From Streptomyces sp. R302 (GTDB lineage: Bacteria > Actinomycetota > Actinomycetes > Streptomycetales > Streptomycetaceae), in contig NZ_JABBGE010000001.1 in assembly GCF_012927245.1 (NCBI RefSeq), positions 959,513-1,023,512 of the forward strand: 64,000 nucleotides of DNA. The letters run 5' to 3'. Position numbers and translations under genes: made by a program. Each line of letters begins with the position of its first letter. The stretch's first letter is position 1. Below the pieces are notes generated by a model that was given only the letters and a program-made list of their open reading frames with translations, was not told where the DNA came from and did not search any database. Below, one piece after another: positions 48,606 to 58,323 of this stretch.

Positions 48606-48652
48606 CCTGGGGGTTCCCGCGGCCTGTCGGGGGCGGGTGGCAGGATGGCGGG

Positions 48653-49234
48653 ATGGACATCATGCTTTTCCACTCGGTGTACGGGAAGCGCCCGGCCGTG
48701 GAGGCCGCCGCCGACCGGCTGCGGGCCGCCGGCCACCAGGTGTGGGTGCCGGACCTCTTCGACGGCTGGACCACCGACTCGGTGGAGGAGGGCATGGCGA
48801 AGAAGGACGAGATCGGCTCGGACGAGCTGCTGAAGCGCGCGGTCCTGGCCGCCGCCCCCTACTCGGAGCGCGGTCTGGTCTACGCGGGCTTCTCCTTCGG
48901 CGCCTCGGTCGCGCAGACCCTGGCGCTCGGCGACGAGAAGGCGCGCGGGCTGCTGCTGCTCCACGGCACCTCGGACCTGGCGCCGAACGCCTCGGTGGAC
49001 GAGCTCCCCGTCCAGCTGCACGTGGCCGAGCCCGACCCGTTCGAGACGGACGACTGGCTGTCGTCCTGGTACCTCCAGATGGGCAGGGCGGGGGCCGACG
49101 TGGAGGTCTACCGCTACCGGGGGGCCGGGCACGTGTACACGGACCCGGAGCTGCCGGACTGGGACTCCGAGGCGGCGGAGCGGACCTGGGCGATCGCCCT
49201 CGACTTCCTCGACGGGCTCGGCGGGGAGGAGTGA
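48653..49234 (+). CDS. Dienelactone hydrolase-family protein
   Basis: 193 aa alpha/beta hydrolase. The nucleophile elbow is GFSFGAS, with Ser81 (classical dienelactone hydrolase has Cys here); an acidic residue follows in VAEPDPFETDDW, and the catalytic His is in RGAGHVYTDPELPDWDSEAA. The YGKRPAVEAAADRLRAAGHQVWVPDLFDG start is typical of the DLH branch. Substrate unknown. It is 47 bp after the antiporter and followed by a perfect terminator. Confidence 0.88.
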   Translation: MDIMLFHSVYGKRPAVEAAADRLRAAGHQVWVPDLFDGWTTDSVEEGMAKKDEIGSDELLKRAVLAAAPYSERGLVYAGFSFGASVAQTLALGDEKARGLLLLHGTSDLAPNASVDELPVQLHVAEPDPFETDDWLSSWYLQMGRAGADVEVYRYRGAGHVYTDPELPDWDSEAAERTWAIALDFLDGLGGEE

Positions 49235-49239
49235 CGGGG

Positions 49240-49270
49240 ACGGCCCCCGGGGGATTCCCCCGGGGGCCGT
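49240..49270. terminator. Perfect stem-loop terminator between convergent genes
   Basis: ACGGCCCCCGGGGG (49240-49253) and CCCCCGGGGGCCGT (49257-49270) pair without mismatch around ATT. It lies 5 bp after the hydrolase stop and 22 bp beyond the metalloprotease stop on the other strand, so it should serve both. Confidence 0.9.
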
Positions 49271-49291
49271 TCACTGTGCGCGGACGGGCCG

Positions 49292-50290
49292 TCAGGCGCG
49301 GTACGCGGTCCAGTGGTCGTTCATGCGGGTCACCTGGCCGGTGGTGAACTGGTACATGCAGGCGTCGTACGTGTAGTCCATGAAGTTGTGGATCGGGTCC
49401 GCGCCGGACTTGCGGGCGCAGGAGTCACGGCCGGTCGGGCACTCGTAGGCCGGGGACTTCTCGGCCGGGGTGTCGTCGACGTAGTCGCCGTTGCCGTTGC
49501 AGCCGCCCTGGAAGGTGTGGTAGAGGCCCATCCAGTGGCCGACCTCGTGGGTGGCGGTGTCGCCCTCGTCGTAGTTGGCCGCCGAGCCGCCCGGGAGGGA
49601 GGCGTCGAGCAGGACCACGCCGTCCATGGACGGGTTGGAGTTGTACGAGGACGGGAAGGTCGCCCAGCCGAGCAGGCCGCCGCTGAGGTTGGCGGTGTAG
49701 ATGTTCAGCGCGTTCGCGCCGCCCTGGCGGAGGGACTGCTTCATGTCCTTCTCGGCGGTGGAGCCGGAGGCCAGGTTGTACCAGGAGGCGTTGTCCGTGT
49801 AGGTGGTGCCGGCGAGCGAGAACTGGAAGCCGGTGTTCACGTTGCCGGTGCCCTGGCCGCCGAAGGCCGCGTTGAGCACGTTCATCTGGTTGTTGATGTC
49901 CGTGGAGCTCAGCTTGCCGGTCGTGCCGCTGTGGACGACGTGGAAGTAGACCGGGATGGTCCCGCCGGCGGTGGCGGCCGCGGCGGAGAGCCGGCCGCTC
50001 GACTTCAGGGCCGAGAGCTTCTTGCTCAGGTCGGCGTCCATGGCCTTGGCCTGGGAGGCGGAGACCTCGTTCGGCTCGTTGGCGTGGGTGTCGGCGCCCT
50101 TCTCCTTGCGGGCGCCGGACAGGGTGGCCGTGTCGTCGGCGCACTCCTCGGCGGAGGCGCCGGCCAGGGTCGGGGAGGCCTGGGCGACGACGGGGGCGGA
50201 GAAGGGCGCCAGGGCCAGGGTTCCGGCCAGGACGGCAGTGCCGAGTACACGACGTGAGGTACGCGGCGATATACGGACAAGAGCACGCAC
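49292..50290 (-). CDS. Secreted M43-type zinc metalloprotease
   Basis: 332 aa. The GTG start ([11 protein letters not shown]) has GAGGAG upstream and gives a clear signal peptide ([23 protein letters not shown]). The zinc site is [11 protein letters not shown] (248-258, HExxHxxGxxH), followed by the [15 protein letters not shown] Met-turn region, both typical of pappalysin/cytophagalysin (M43) metzincins. A pro-region rich in Ala/Lys lies between signal and catalytic domain. Four or more Cys suggest disulfides. Substrates are not known; roles in extracellular protein use are inferred. Confidence 0.92.
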   Translation of the reverse strand: MRALVRISPRTSRRVLGTAVLAGTLALAPFSAPVVAQASPTLAGASAEECADDTATLSGARKEKGADTHANEPNEVSASQAKAMDADLSKKLSALKSSGRLSAAAATAGGTIPVYFHVVHSGTTGKLSSTDINNQMNVLNAAFGGQGTGNVNTGFQFSLAGTTYTDNASWYNLASGSTAEKDMKQSLRQGGANALNIYTANLSGGLLGWATFPSSYNSNPSMDGVVLLDASLPGGSAANYDEGDTATHEVGHWMGLYHTFQGGCNGNGDYVDDTPAEKSPAYECPTGRDSCARKSGADPIHNFMDYTYDACMYQFTTGQVTRMNDHWTAYRA

Positions 50291-50478
50291 AGGTGACTCC
50301 TCGCGGGGGGTTGTGGGGAGGTACTTCCTCGCCACGGCGGGGAGATTACGCGTCCATGTCATGTCCCGTTGAGCGGTGATCAGGCCCAATCAATCGGAGG
50401 ACAATTGGGGTCATCCGGAAGAAAATTTCTTGCGGCCCCCGGAGTTTGAGACACCGACGTAACGAAACCCGCGCCGGA

Positions 50479-50524
50479 GGCGGGTGGTGTGTCCGGATTC
50501 GCGTGTCCGGATCCACCACCCGCC
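50479..50524 (-). terminator. Stem-loop after phoD-like gene
   Basis: GGCGGGTGGTG (50479-50489) pairs with CACCACCCGCC (50514-50524); within the loop TGTCCGGA is directly repeated. It lies 53 bp beyond the stop of the PhoD-like gene on the minus strand. The remainder of 50291-50576 holds an AT-rich near-palindrome AAGAAAATTTCTT (50419-50431) and no gene. Confidence 0.7.
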
Positions 50525-50576
50525 GTAGCCATGTGATCTCCCGTTAACAGAAGGGATCATGGCTGAAAATAGTCGC

Positions 50577-52226
50577 TCAGACGACCGGCTGGTACACCCG
50601 CTCGACGCGCTGCGTTCCGCTGAGCGTCCGATAGGAGCGCGCCCAGGAGGCCGTCGCGGCCGGATCGCGCTTGTCGGAGACCGTGTAGTAGTCCATCTGC
50701 GAGCGGGCCGCGGTCACGTCCAGGACGCCGTACCCGTGGTGGTCCATGTCCACCCACTTCACGTGCCGGTTGGCCGCCCTCACCGCGCCGGCCGCCACCA
50801 CCGAGAGGGTGCCCGGGGCCACGTTCAGCAGGTCGTCCAGGTTGTCCGAGGTCACCGAGGTGACCACGAACTCGGTCGCCACCGAGGCCGAGAGCGGGTA
50901 CGTGGCCGCCTTGGCCGGCACGTCGTTGGCCCACGCCATGTGGATGTCGCCGGTCAGGAAGACGGTGTTCCGGATCGCCCGCGAACTCAGGTGCCCGAGC
51001 AGCTCCTTGCGGTCGTCGGTGTAGCCGTCCCACTGGTCGACGTTGACCGCGATCCCCTCGACCGGCAGCCCCATCAGCTCGGCCAGCGGCTCCAGGAGGT
51101 ACGCGGGCAGCGCGCCGAAGGCGACCGGCGAGATCATCACCGAGGTGCCGACCAGCTGCCAGGCGGCGTCCGAACCGGCCAGGCCGGACTTCAGCCAGTC
51201 GAGCTGCGCGCGGCCGGTGACCGTGCGCTCCGGGTCGTCGACCGAGCCGGAGCCCGTCTTCGCCTGGGCCGAGCGGAAGGAGCGCAGGTCGAGCAGATGC
51301 AGATCGGCCAGCTTGCCGAAGCGGAGGCGGCGGAAGACCGTGCCCTCCGTGGAGGTGCGGACCGGCATCCACTCGAAGTAGGCCCGCTTGGCGGCGGCGA
51401 CCCGGGCGGCCCAGTCGCCCTCGGCGCCGGGGGTGTGGTTCTCGGCCCCTCCGGTCCAGGCGTCGTTGGCGAACTCGTGGTCGTCCCAGATCGCCACCAC
51501 CGGGTGGACCGCGTGCAGCGCCTGGAGGTCCGGGTCCGTCTTGTACCGGCCGTGCCGGGTGCGGTAATCGGCCAGCGAGACGATCTCGTGGCGCGGCTCG
51601 TGGGTCCGGACGGTGTCCTTCGCCTCCGGGTAGACCCCGCTCGCGTACTCGTAGATGTAGTCGCCGAGGTGGAGGATCGCGTCCAGGTCGCCCCGGGCGG
51701 CGAGGTGGCGGTACGCGGAGAAGTGGCCGGCCTCGTAGTTGGCGCAGGACACCACGCCGAAGCGGACGCCCGGGGCCGCGGAGTCGGCGGCCGGGGCGGT
51801 GCGGGTCCGGCCCGTGGCCGAGACGGTGCCGCCGGCGGTGAAGCGGAAGAAGTAGGCGGTGGCCGGGCGCAGTCCGCGGACGTCCGCCTTGACGGTGTGG
51901 TCGGCGGCGGCGGACGCGGTGGCCGCACCGGAGGCGACGACCCGGGCGAAGGAGCGGTCCTCGGCCACCTCCCAGTCGACGCGGACGTCCGCGCCGAGCC
52001 CGGAGCCGGGCACGGCCTCGGGGGAGGGGGTGACGCGCGTCCACAGCAGGACGCCGTCGGGCAGCGGGTCGCCCGAGGCGACGCCGTGGAGGAAGGCGGG
52101 CGCCGGGGCGTCCGCGAGGGCCGGCGCGGCCGTGCCGAGGAGCACGGGCGCGGTGGCGGCGGTGACGGCGGCGGCCTTGACGACCGTGCGCCGCGTGGGG
52201 GCAGGAGATATGGAGTGACTGGTCAC
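50577..52226 (-). CDS. phoD: PhoD-type alkaline phosphatase, Tat-exported
   Basis: 549 aa secreted phosphodiesterase/phosphomonoesterase. A twin-arginine signal ([11 protein letters not shown], Arg12-Arg13, then [15 protein letters not shown]) precedes an N-terminal FnIII-like PhoD_N domain ([20 protein letters not shown]). The metallophosphatase core follows: [38 protein letters not shown] and LTGDIHMAW, binding Fe/Ca. It releases phosphate from extracellular organic phosphorus. Such genes are usually under PhoP control, but I see only a weak PHO-box-like sequence upstream. GTG start overlapping a TGACTGG/CCAGTCA inverted repeat (52216-52235). Confidence 0.94.
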   Translation of the reverse strand: MTSHSISPAPTRRTVVKAAAVTAATAPVLLGTAAPALADAPAPAFLHGVASGDPLPDGVLLWTRVTPSPEAVPGSGLGADVRVDWEVAEDRSFARVVASGAATASAAADHTVKADVRGLRPATAYFFRFTAGGTVSATGRTRTAPAADSAAPGVRFGVVSCANYEAGHFSAYRHLAARGDLDAILHLGDYIYEYASGVYPEAKDTVRTHEPRHEIVSLADYRTRHGRYKTDPDLQALHAVHPVVAIWDDHEFANDAWTGGAENHTPGAEGDWAARVAAAKRAYFEWMPVRTSTEGTVFRRLRFGKLADLHLLDLRSFRSAQAKTGSGSVDDPERTVTGRAQLDWLKSGLAGSDAAWQLVGTSVMISPVAFGALPAYLLEPLAELMGLPVEGIAVNVDQWDGYTDDRKELLGHLSSRAIRNTVFLTGDIHMAWANDVPAKAATYPLSASVATEFVVTSVTSDNLDDLLNVAPGTLSVVAAGAVRAANRHVKWVDMDHHGYGVLDVTAARSQMDYYTVSDKRDPAATASWARSYRTLSGTQRVERVYQPVV

Positions 52227-52367
52227 GGCCAGTCAGATTACTGACGGGTATGAAAGGTTGACAGGCGGAAGCGGAAAGTTCTCCGGAGTTTCGCCCGCCG
52301 CTCACGACGATCTCCCGGCGGCCCCTCGCTCCCCGGCCCGCGCGGACCGGGAAGCGGAGGAGAGGAG

Positions 52368-53183
52368 TCAGCCGCCGAGGACCGGGGTGAGCGCGGCGTT
52401 GAACTGCTCGACGGTCAGCGGCGGGTTCTGCGAGCCCGCCGCCGTGAGGGTCTTGCCGTCCATCTTCAGCGTCGGGGTGCCGGTCACACCGCTCTCGTCG
52501 AAGGTCTTCGACATCTTCATCGCCCAGGCGTCGAAGGTGCCCTCCTCCACGTTCTTCTTGAAGGCGGCGTTGGCCTTCAGGGCCGGGACCGTGTCCGCGA
52601 CCTCCAGGAGGTAGGAGTCCTTCGCGAACTTGTCCTCGCTCTCCTCCGGGTGCCACTTCGCCGAGTAGAGCGCCGCCTTGTAGTCGAGGAAGGCCTCCGG
52701 GCTCACGTCGAGCGCCGCGCCGAGCGCCGACAGGGCGTTCTTCGAGCCCTCGCCCTGGTCCATGTTGTCGATGAAGGTGGCGCCGACGTACTTGACCTTG
52801 TACTTGCCGGCCTCGACGTCCTTCTCGACGGTGGCGCCGACCGACTGCTCGAAGGTCGCGCAGACCGGGCAGCGCGAGTCCTCGTACAGCTCCAGGGTCT
52901 TCTTCGCGGAGGCCTTGCCGACGACGACCGTGGTGCCGTTCTCGCCCTCGGTGTTCTTCGGGGCCGTGACCGACTTCGCGTCGGCGGCGGCCTCCCACGC
53001 GGTGGGCTGGTTGGCCTGGACGACGGCGTAGCCGATGCCGCCGGCGACGGCGAGCACGGCCACCGCCGAGACGCCGACGACCAGCTGCCGGCGGGCCCGG
53101 TCCTTCTTGGCCTGCGCCTCGCGCTCCGCGCGCAGACGCTCGCGGGCGGCAGCCTTGTTGGCCTGGTTGTTGCGTGCACTCAT
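52368..53183 (-). CDS. DsbA-like thioredoxin-domain protein, membrane anchored
   Basis: 271 aa. A charged helical N-terminus (about 33 residues) and one membrane span (LVVGVSAVAVLAVAGGIGYAVV) place the C-terminal domain outside the cell. That domain is a DsbA/thioredoxin_4 fold with the redox pair CPVC (Cys105, Cys108) and cis-Pro loop GVTGTPTLKMDG. It likely handles disulfides in secreted proteins. ATG start with GGAGA upstream; the membrane protein gene 50 bp upstream on the same strand is probably co-transcribed. Confidence 0.92.
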   Translation of the reverse strand: MSARNNQANKAAARERLRAEREAQAKKDRARRQLVVGVSAVAVLAVAGGIGYAVVQANQPTAWEAAADAKSVTAPKNTEGENGTTVVVGKASAKKTLELYEDSRCPVCATFEQSVGATVEKDVEAGKYKVKYVGATFIDNMDQGEGSKNALSALGAALDVSPEAFLDYKAALYSAKWHPEESEDKFAKDSYLLEVADTVPALKANAAFKKNVEEGTFDAWAMKMSKTFDESGVTGTPTLKMDGKTLTAAGSQNPPLTVEQFNAALTPVLGG

Positions 53184-53233
53184 GATCGTGAATCTCCGGG
53201 AGAAAAAGACGGGGAAGGTCGGGGAGCGGGCGC

Positions 53234-53914
53234 TCAGACGAGAGCGAGCGCCGCCCGCGGCGGTCCCCGCCGCCCCACGGAGTGCACCAGGAGACGCGTA
53301 CGGGACGGGCGCGGCCGGGGCTCGGGGCGCGCCGGGCCCGGCGCCGCCGGACGGTCCGCGCCCACCAGGGCCGCGAGCAGCTCCAGGGGCCGGAAGGCCG
53401 AGGCCGCCGCCGCACCGAGCAGCCGCACGAGGGCCCGCTCCCCGCCGCGCAGCCAGCCGGCCGCCGCGAGGCCGACCAGCACATGGGCGGCGAGCAGCAG
53501 CCACGGCAGCGCCGGGTCGGGGGAGGAGAGGACGGTCGCGGCGGCCGAGGGCGCCGCGACCCCGGGCAGCGGGGCGCCGACGGCCCCGCCGCACAGCACC
53601 TCCACCCCGAACGACCGCAGCGCGCCGGCGACCGGCCCGCCGGCGGGGCCGTAACAGACGGCCTGGCCGGAGGTGAAGAGGGTGTCGGCGGCCAGCTCCA
53701 GCGGGACGAGCAGCCCCGCGATCGGGCCGAAGCCGCGCTCCCGGCCGGCCAGCGCGTACGCCACGGCGAAGACGCCGGCGGCGACCGGGGCGACCGTGCC
53801 GAGCGGCAGCGGCACCCCGGAGAGCAGCACATGGGAAGCCACGGACAGCGTCACGACCAGTGCCGTGAAGACCGCCGCCCGCAGCGCCCTCAGCCGCGTC
53901 CCTGCCATGTCCAT
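53234..53914 (-). CDS. Hypothetical polytopic membrane protein
   Basis: 226 aa, four or five predicted membrane segments (about residues 9-32, 36-58, 65-80, 138-158, 170-185) and a basic Pro/Arg-rich C-terminal tail. Two Cys occur in or near outer-face loops (GQAVCYGPAG, EVLCGGAVG). Not recognised as a known family, though high-GC low-complexity makes weak similarity hard to see. It precedes the DsbA-like gene and may serve the same process, which is inference only. Two ATGs (53914, 53908) are possible. Confidence 0.7.
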   Translation of the reverse strand: MDMAGTRLRALRAAVFTALVVTLSVASHVLLSGVPLPLGTVAPVAAGVFAVAYALAGRERGFGPIAGLLVPLELAADTLFTSGQAVCYGPAGGPVAGALRSFGVEVLCGGAVGAPLPGVAAPSAAATVLSSPDPALPWLLLAAHVLVGLAAAGWLRGGERALVRLLGAAAASAFRPLELLAALVGADRPAAPGPARPEPRPRPSRTRLLVHSVGRRGPPRAALALV

Positions 53915-53995
53915 TGTTGGACGAGTGTGCCATGGCGGCCCGTAAGGGGTCCCTAAGAAGGACCTGTGCGACTTCTTACAGCCCCGGTATCCGGC

Positions 53996-54193
53996 TCACC
54001 GCCCCGGAATCCGGCCGGTGCGGAAGAGGTCCACGAGGATCTGGTGGTCGGCACGCGCGCGTGCGCCGTACGAAGCCTCCGCGTCGGCCGCCGTCGCCCG
54101 GTCCCGGCGGGGGCGGGCCGGGGGGCAGGCATCGCAGGTGCCCCCGGTGCGGGACTGGTCATGACAAATGAGGACAGGTGTTCCCTGACTCAC
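53996..54193 (-). CDS. Possible small hypothetical protein upstream of dnaE
   Basis: 65 aa. From CHDQSRTGGTCDACPPARP to the C-terminal DHQILVDLFRTGRIPGR the frame has about 90% G/C third positions and a plausible composition (two Cys in a C-x2-C, a helical end). That suggests real coding, although the start (GTG at 54193 or 54196) has no ribosome site. It fills most of the otherwise gene-free 53915-54291 and is divergent from dnaE. No family recognised; could be spurious. Confidence 0.4.
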   Translation of the reverse strand: MSQGTPVLICHDQSRTGGTCDACPPARPRRDRATAADAEASYGARARADHQILVDLFRTGRIPGR

Positions 54194-54291
54194 CACGCGT
54201 GACGGCACCGCCCGGTGCCCGACTCCTGTCACTCGTGCGACGTAGACTTCGACGCTGTCCCCCCAGAAGTTCATCGTCGGAGGCACCCCCC

Positions 54292-57200
54292 GTGACCAAG
54301 CCGCCCTTCACGCACCTCCACGTCCACACCCAGTACTCCCTGCTGGACGGTGCCGCGCGGCTGAAGGACATGTTCAACGCGTGCAACGAGATGGGCATGA
54401 CGCACATCGCCATGTCCGACCACGGCAACCTGCACGGCGCGTACGACTTCTTCCACAGCGCCAAGAAGGCCGGCGTGACGCCGATCATCGGCATCGAGGC
54501 GTACGTGGCCCCCGAGTCCCGGCGCAACAAGCGGAAGATCCAGTGGGGCCAGCCGCACCAGAAGCGGGACGACGTCTCCGGCTCCGGCGGTTACACCCAC
54601 AAGACGATCTGGGCGGCGAACGCCACCGGACTGCACAACCTCTTCAAGCTCTCCTCCGACGCCTACGCCGAGGGCTGGCTCCAGAAGTGGCCCCGGATGG
54701 ACAAGGAGACCATCTCCCAGTGGTCCGAGGGCCTGATCGCCTCCACCGGCTGCCCCTCCGGCGAGCTCCAGACCCGGCTGCGCCTCGGCCAGTTCGACGA
54801 GGCCCTGAAGTCGGCCTCCGAGTACCAGGACATCTTCGGCAAGGACCGCTACTTCCTGGAGCTGATGGACCACGGCATCGAGATCGAGCGCCGGGTCCGC
54901 GACGGCCTCCTGGAGATCGGCAAGAAGCTCGGCATCCCGCCGCTGGTCACCAACGACTCGCACTACACCTACGCGCACGAGGCGACCGCCCACGACGCCC
55001 TGCTGTGCATCCAGACCGGCAAGAACCTCTCCGACCCGGACCGCTTCAAGTTCGACGGCACCGGCTACTACCTGAAGTCCACGGACGAGATGTACGCCGT
55101 CGACTCCTCGGACGCCTGGCAGGAGGGGTGCGCCAACACCCTCCTGGTCGCCGAGCAGATCGACACCACCGGCATGTTCGAGGCCAAGAACCTCATGCCG
55201 AAGTTCGACATCCCCGAGGGCTACACCGAGGTCACCTGGTTCCGCGCGGAGACCATGAAGGGCATGCACCGGCGGTTCCCGAACGGGATCCCCGAGGACC
55301 GCATGAAGCAGGTCGAGTACGAGATGGACACCATCATCTCGATGGGCTTCCCCGGCTACTTCCTCGTCGTCGCCGACTTCATCATGTGGGCGAAGAGCCA
55401 GGGCATCGCCGTGGGCCCCGGCCGAGGCTCCGCGGCCGGCTCGATCGTCGCGTACGCCATGGGCATCACCGACCTCGACCCCATCCCGCACGGCCTGATC
55501 TTCGAGCGCTTCCTCAACCCCGAGCGCATCTCCATGCCCGATGTCGACATCGACTTCGACGAGCGCAGGCGCGTCGAGGTGATCCGGTACGTGACCGAGA
55601 AGTACGGCGCCGACAAGGTCGCCATGATCGGCACCTACGGCAAGATCAAGGCCAAGAACGCGATCAAGGACTCCGCCCGCGTCCTCGGCTACCCCTACGC
55701 CATGGGTGACCGGCTCACCAAGGCCATGCCCGCCGACGTCCTCGGCAAGGGCATCGACCTCGACGGCATCACCAACCCGACCCACCCGCGCTACGGCGAG
55801 GCGGGCGAGATCCGGGCGATGTACGAGAACGAGCCGGACGTGAAGAAGGTCATCGACACCGCCAAGGGCGTCGAGGGCCTGGTCCGCCAGATGGGCGTGC
55901 ACGCCGCCGGCGTGATCATGTCCAGCGAGCCGATCGTCGACCACGCCCCGATCTGGGTGCGGCACACCGACGGCGTCACCATCACGCAGTGGGACTACCC
56001 GCAGTGCGAGTCGCTCGGCCTGCTGAAGATGGACTTCCTCGGCCTGCGCAACCTCACGATCATGGACGACGCCGTCAAGATGGTGAAGGCCAACAAGGGG
56101 ATCGACCTCGACCTCCTGGCCCTGCCGCTCGACGACCCCAAGACCTTCGAACTGCTCCAGCGCGGCGACACCCTCGGCGTCTTCCAGTTCGACGGCGGCC
56201 CCATGCGCTCCCTGCTGCGCCTGATGAAGCCCGACAACTTCGAAGACATCTCCGCCGTGTCCGCGCTCTACCGCCCGGGCCCGATGGGCATGAACTCGCA
56301 CACGAACTACGCCCTGCGCAAGAACGGGCAGCAGGAGATCACCCCGATCCACCCCGAGCTGGAGAAGCCGCTCGAAGAGGTGCTCGCGGTCACCTACGGC
56401 CTCATCGTCTACCAGGAGCAGGTCCAGAAGGCCGCCCAGATCATCGCCGGCTACTCGCTCGGCGAGGCCGACATCCTCCGCCGCGTCATGGGCAAGAAGA
56501 AGCCCGACGAGCTGGCCAAGAACTTCACCATCTTCCAGGCCGGCGCCCAGAAGAACGGCTACAGCGACGAGGCCATCCAGGCCCTCTGGGACGTCCTGGT
56601 CCCCTTCGCCGGCTACGCCTTCAACAAGGCGCACTCCGCCGCGTACGGCCTGGTCTCCTACTGGACCGCCTACCTGAAGGCGAACTACCCCGCCGAGTAC
56701 ATGGCGGGCCTGCTGACCTCGGTCAAGGACGACAAGGACAAGTCCGCGGTCTACCTCAACGAGTGCCGCCGCATGGGCATCAAGGTCCTCCCGCCGAACG
56801 TGAACGAGTCGGAGTCGAACTTCGCCGCCCAGGGCGACGACGTCATCCTCTTCGGCCTCACCGCCGTCCGGAACGTCGGCGCCAACGTCGTCGAGTCGAT
56901 CATCAAGAGCCGCAAGGCCAAGGGGAAGTACGCCACCTTCCCCGACTTCCTCGACAAGGTCGAGGCCGTGGTCTGCAACAAGCGGACCATCGAGTCGCTG
57001 ATCAAGGCCGGCGCCTTCGACACCATGGGCCACACCCGCAAGGGCCTCGTCGCCCAGCACGAGCCCATGATCGACAACGTGGTGGCGGTCAAGCGCAAGG
57101 AGGCCGAGGGACAGTTCGACCTCTTCGGCGGCATGGGCGACGAGACGAGCGACGAGCCCGGCTTCGGTCTCGACGTCACCTTCACCGAGGACGAGTGGGA

Positions 57201-57831
57201 CAAGACCTACCTGCTCGCGCAGGAGCGCGAGATGCTCGGTCTGTACGTCTCCGACCACCCGCTCTTCGGCCTGGAGCACGTCCTCTCCGACAAGACCGAC
57301 GCCGGCATCTCCCAGCTCACCGGCGGCGAGCACTCCGACGGCGCGGTCGTCACCATCGGCGGCATCATCTCCGGCCTCCAGCGGAAGATGACCAAGCAGG
57401 GCAACGCCTGGGCGATCGCCACCGTCGAGGACCTCGCCGGCTCCATCGAGTGCATGTTCTTCCCGGCCACCTACCAGCTGGTCTCCACCCAGCTCGTCGA
57501 GGACGCCGTCGTCTTCGTCAAGGGCCGGCTCGACAAGCGGGAGGACGTCCCCCGTCTCGTCGCCATGGAGCTGATGGTCCCCGACCTCTCCAACGCCGGG
57601 ACCAACGCCCCCGTGATCCTCACCATCCCGGCCCTCAAGGTCACTCCGCCGATGGTGAGCCGACTGGACGAGATCCTCCGCCACCACAAGGGCAACACCG
57701 AGGTGCGGATCAAGCTCCAGGGCCCCCGCTCCACCACCGTGCTCCGCCTCGACCGGCACCGGGTGACGGCCGACCCCGCCCTCTTCGGCGACCTGAAGGT
57801 GCTGCTCGGCCCGTCCTGTCTGGCCGGATAG
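54292..57831 (+). CDS. dnaE: DNA polymerase III alpha subunit DnaE1
   Basis: 1179 aa replicative polymerase. The N-terminal PHP domain starts FTHLHVHTQYSLLDG (His8, His10, His12); the palm has GPGRGSAAGSIVAYAMGITD and PDVDIDFD (416-423) with the catalytic Asp triad; the finger/tau region contains FNKAHSAAYGLVSYWTAYLK; a helix-hairpin-helix and an OB fold (VTIGGIISGLQRKMTKQGNAWAI) follow. Length and motifs match the essential actinobacterial DnaE1. GTG start with TCGGAGG upstream; a longer frame upstream lacks conservation. A strong terminator follows. Confidence 0.97.
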   Translation: MTKPPFTHLHVHTQYSLLDGAARLKDMFNACNEMGMTHIAMSDHGNLHGAYDFFHSAKKAGVTPIIGIEAYVAPESRRNKRKIQWGQPHQKRDDVSGSGGYTHKTIWAANATGLHNLFKLSSDAYAEGWLQKWPRMDKETISQWSEGLIASTGCPSGELQTRLRLGQFDEALKSASEYQDIFGKDRYFLELMDHGIEIERRVRDGLLEIGKKLGIPPLVTNDSHYTYAHEATAHDALLCIQTGKNLSDPDRFKFDGTGYYLKSTDEMYAVDSSDAWQEGCANTLLVAEQIDTTGMFEAKNLMPKFDIPEGYTEVTWFRAETMKGMHRRFPNGIPEDRMKQVEYEMDTIISMGFPGYFLVVADFIMWAKSQGIAVGPGRGSAAGSIVAYAMGITDLDPIPHGLIFERFLNPERISMPDVDIDFDERRRVEVIRYVTEKYGADKVAMIGTYGKIKAKNAIKDSARVLGYPYAMGDRLTKAMPADVLGKGIDLDGITNPTHPRYGEAGEIRAMYENEPDVKKVIDTAKGVEGLVRQMGVHAAGVIMSSEPIVDHAPIWVRHTDGVTITQWDYPQCESLGLLKMDFLGLRNLTIMDDAVKMVKANKGIDLDLLALPLDDPKTFELLQRGDTLGVFQFDGGPMRSLLRLMKPDNFEDISAVSALYRPGPMGMNSHTNYALRKNGQQEITPIHPELEKPLEEVLAVTYGLIVYQEQVQKAAQIIAGYSLGEADILRRVMGKKKPDELAKNFTIFQAGAQKNGYSDEAIQALWDVLVPFAGYAFNKAHSAAYGLVSYWTAYLKANYPAEYMAGLLTSVKDDKDKSAVYLNECRRMGIKVLPPNVNESESNFAAQGDDVILFGLTAVRNVGANVVESIIKSRKAKGKYATFPDFLDKVEAVVCNKRTIESLIKAGAFDTMGHTRKGLVAQHEPMIDNVVAVKRKEAEGQFDLFGGMGDETSDEPGFGLDVTFTEDEWDKTYLLAQEREMLGLYVSDHPLFGLEHVLSDKTDAGISQLTGGEHSDGAVVTIGGIISGLQRKMTKQGNAWAIATVEDLAGSIECMFFPATYQLVSTQLVEDAVVFVKGRLDKREDVPRLVAMELMVPDLSNAGTNAPVILTIPALKVTPPMVSRLDEILRHHKGNTEVRIKLQGPRSTTVLRLDRHRVTADPALFGDLKVLLGPSCLAG

Positions 57832-57858
57832 ATCCCGACACTCCCGTGTGAGACGCGC

Positions 57859-57893
57859 AAGGGGCGCGCCCGTCGTCACGGGCGCGCCCCTTT
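57859..57893 (+). terminator. Rho-independent terminator after dnaE
   Basis: AAGGGGCGCGCCCG (57859-57872) pairs with CGGGCGCGCCCCTT (57879-57892) around TCGTCA, with TTTG after. It also sits 15 bp after the stop of the convergent small gene and could end both transcripts. Confidence 0.9.
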
Positions 57894-57908
57894 GCCGTCG
57901 TACGGGCG

Positions 57909-58082
57909 TCAGTTGTGGCCGAAGCGCTTCTGACGGCCCTTCCGCGCCATGTCACCGGGGGTGACCTGGGAGGCGCGGCTCTCGGCCTGGGATTCCATCG
58001 ACGACTGCTGCGCCTGCTGGGTGCCACGCTCGGCCGGCGACTGCTGCTGCTTCTGACGGTTCTGATTGCGGTTCTTGGCCAT
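57909..58082 (-). CDS. Small Gln-rich basic protein
   Basis: 57 aa, hydrophilic and without membrane or signal sequence. It begins MAKNRNQNRQKQQQS, has a Gln/Ser/Ala-rich middle (QQAQQSSMESQAESRAS) and ends in RKGRQKRFGHN. The ATG has GAGGAGG 9-15 nt upstream, favouring it over a longer frame. It resembles small conserved Streptomyces hypothetical proteins and, loosely, small acid-soluble spore proteins in composition, but no motif proves that. Confidence 0.72.
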   Translation of the reverse strand: MAKNRNQNRQKQQQSPAERGTQQAQQSSMESQAESRASQVTPGDMARKGRQKRFGHN

Positions 58083-58323
58083 GGGGATGATGCCTCCTCG
58101 AAGGGATCTAGGGGCCAGGGCCGCTGTCAGACTCACATACGGGAGAAACCGCCGCATGTTGGATCATTACGGTGCGTGAGGACGCTCCCCGCGGAGGCGG
58201 ATTGCGGCTCCGCCACGCCGATGATCCAGTTCCGGCCGTCAACCCCCGGCCCGTCGGGCAGACTCGAAGGACCCGGAACACCTGAGATCCCGACAGGGCC
58301 GAGATCGAAAGAAGGTGGAGCAC

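Noticed and set aside
52227-52300. PHO box (tandem GTTCACC-like) upstream of phoD
   Set aside because: The best candidate on the minus strand, GTCAACCTTTCATACC, has too many differences from the consensus to claim PhoP binding.
54271-57879. A 1200-codon open frame antisense to dnaE
   Set aside because: It is the reverse-strand shadow of dnaE codon bias (His/Val/Asp/Gly repeats, no domain).
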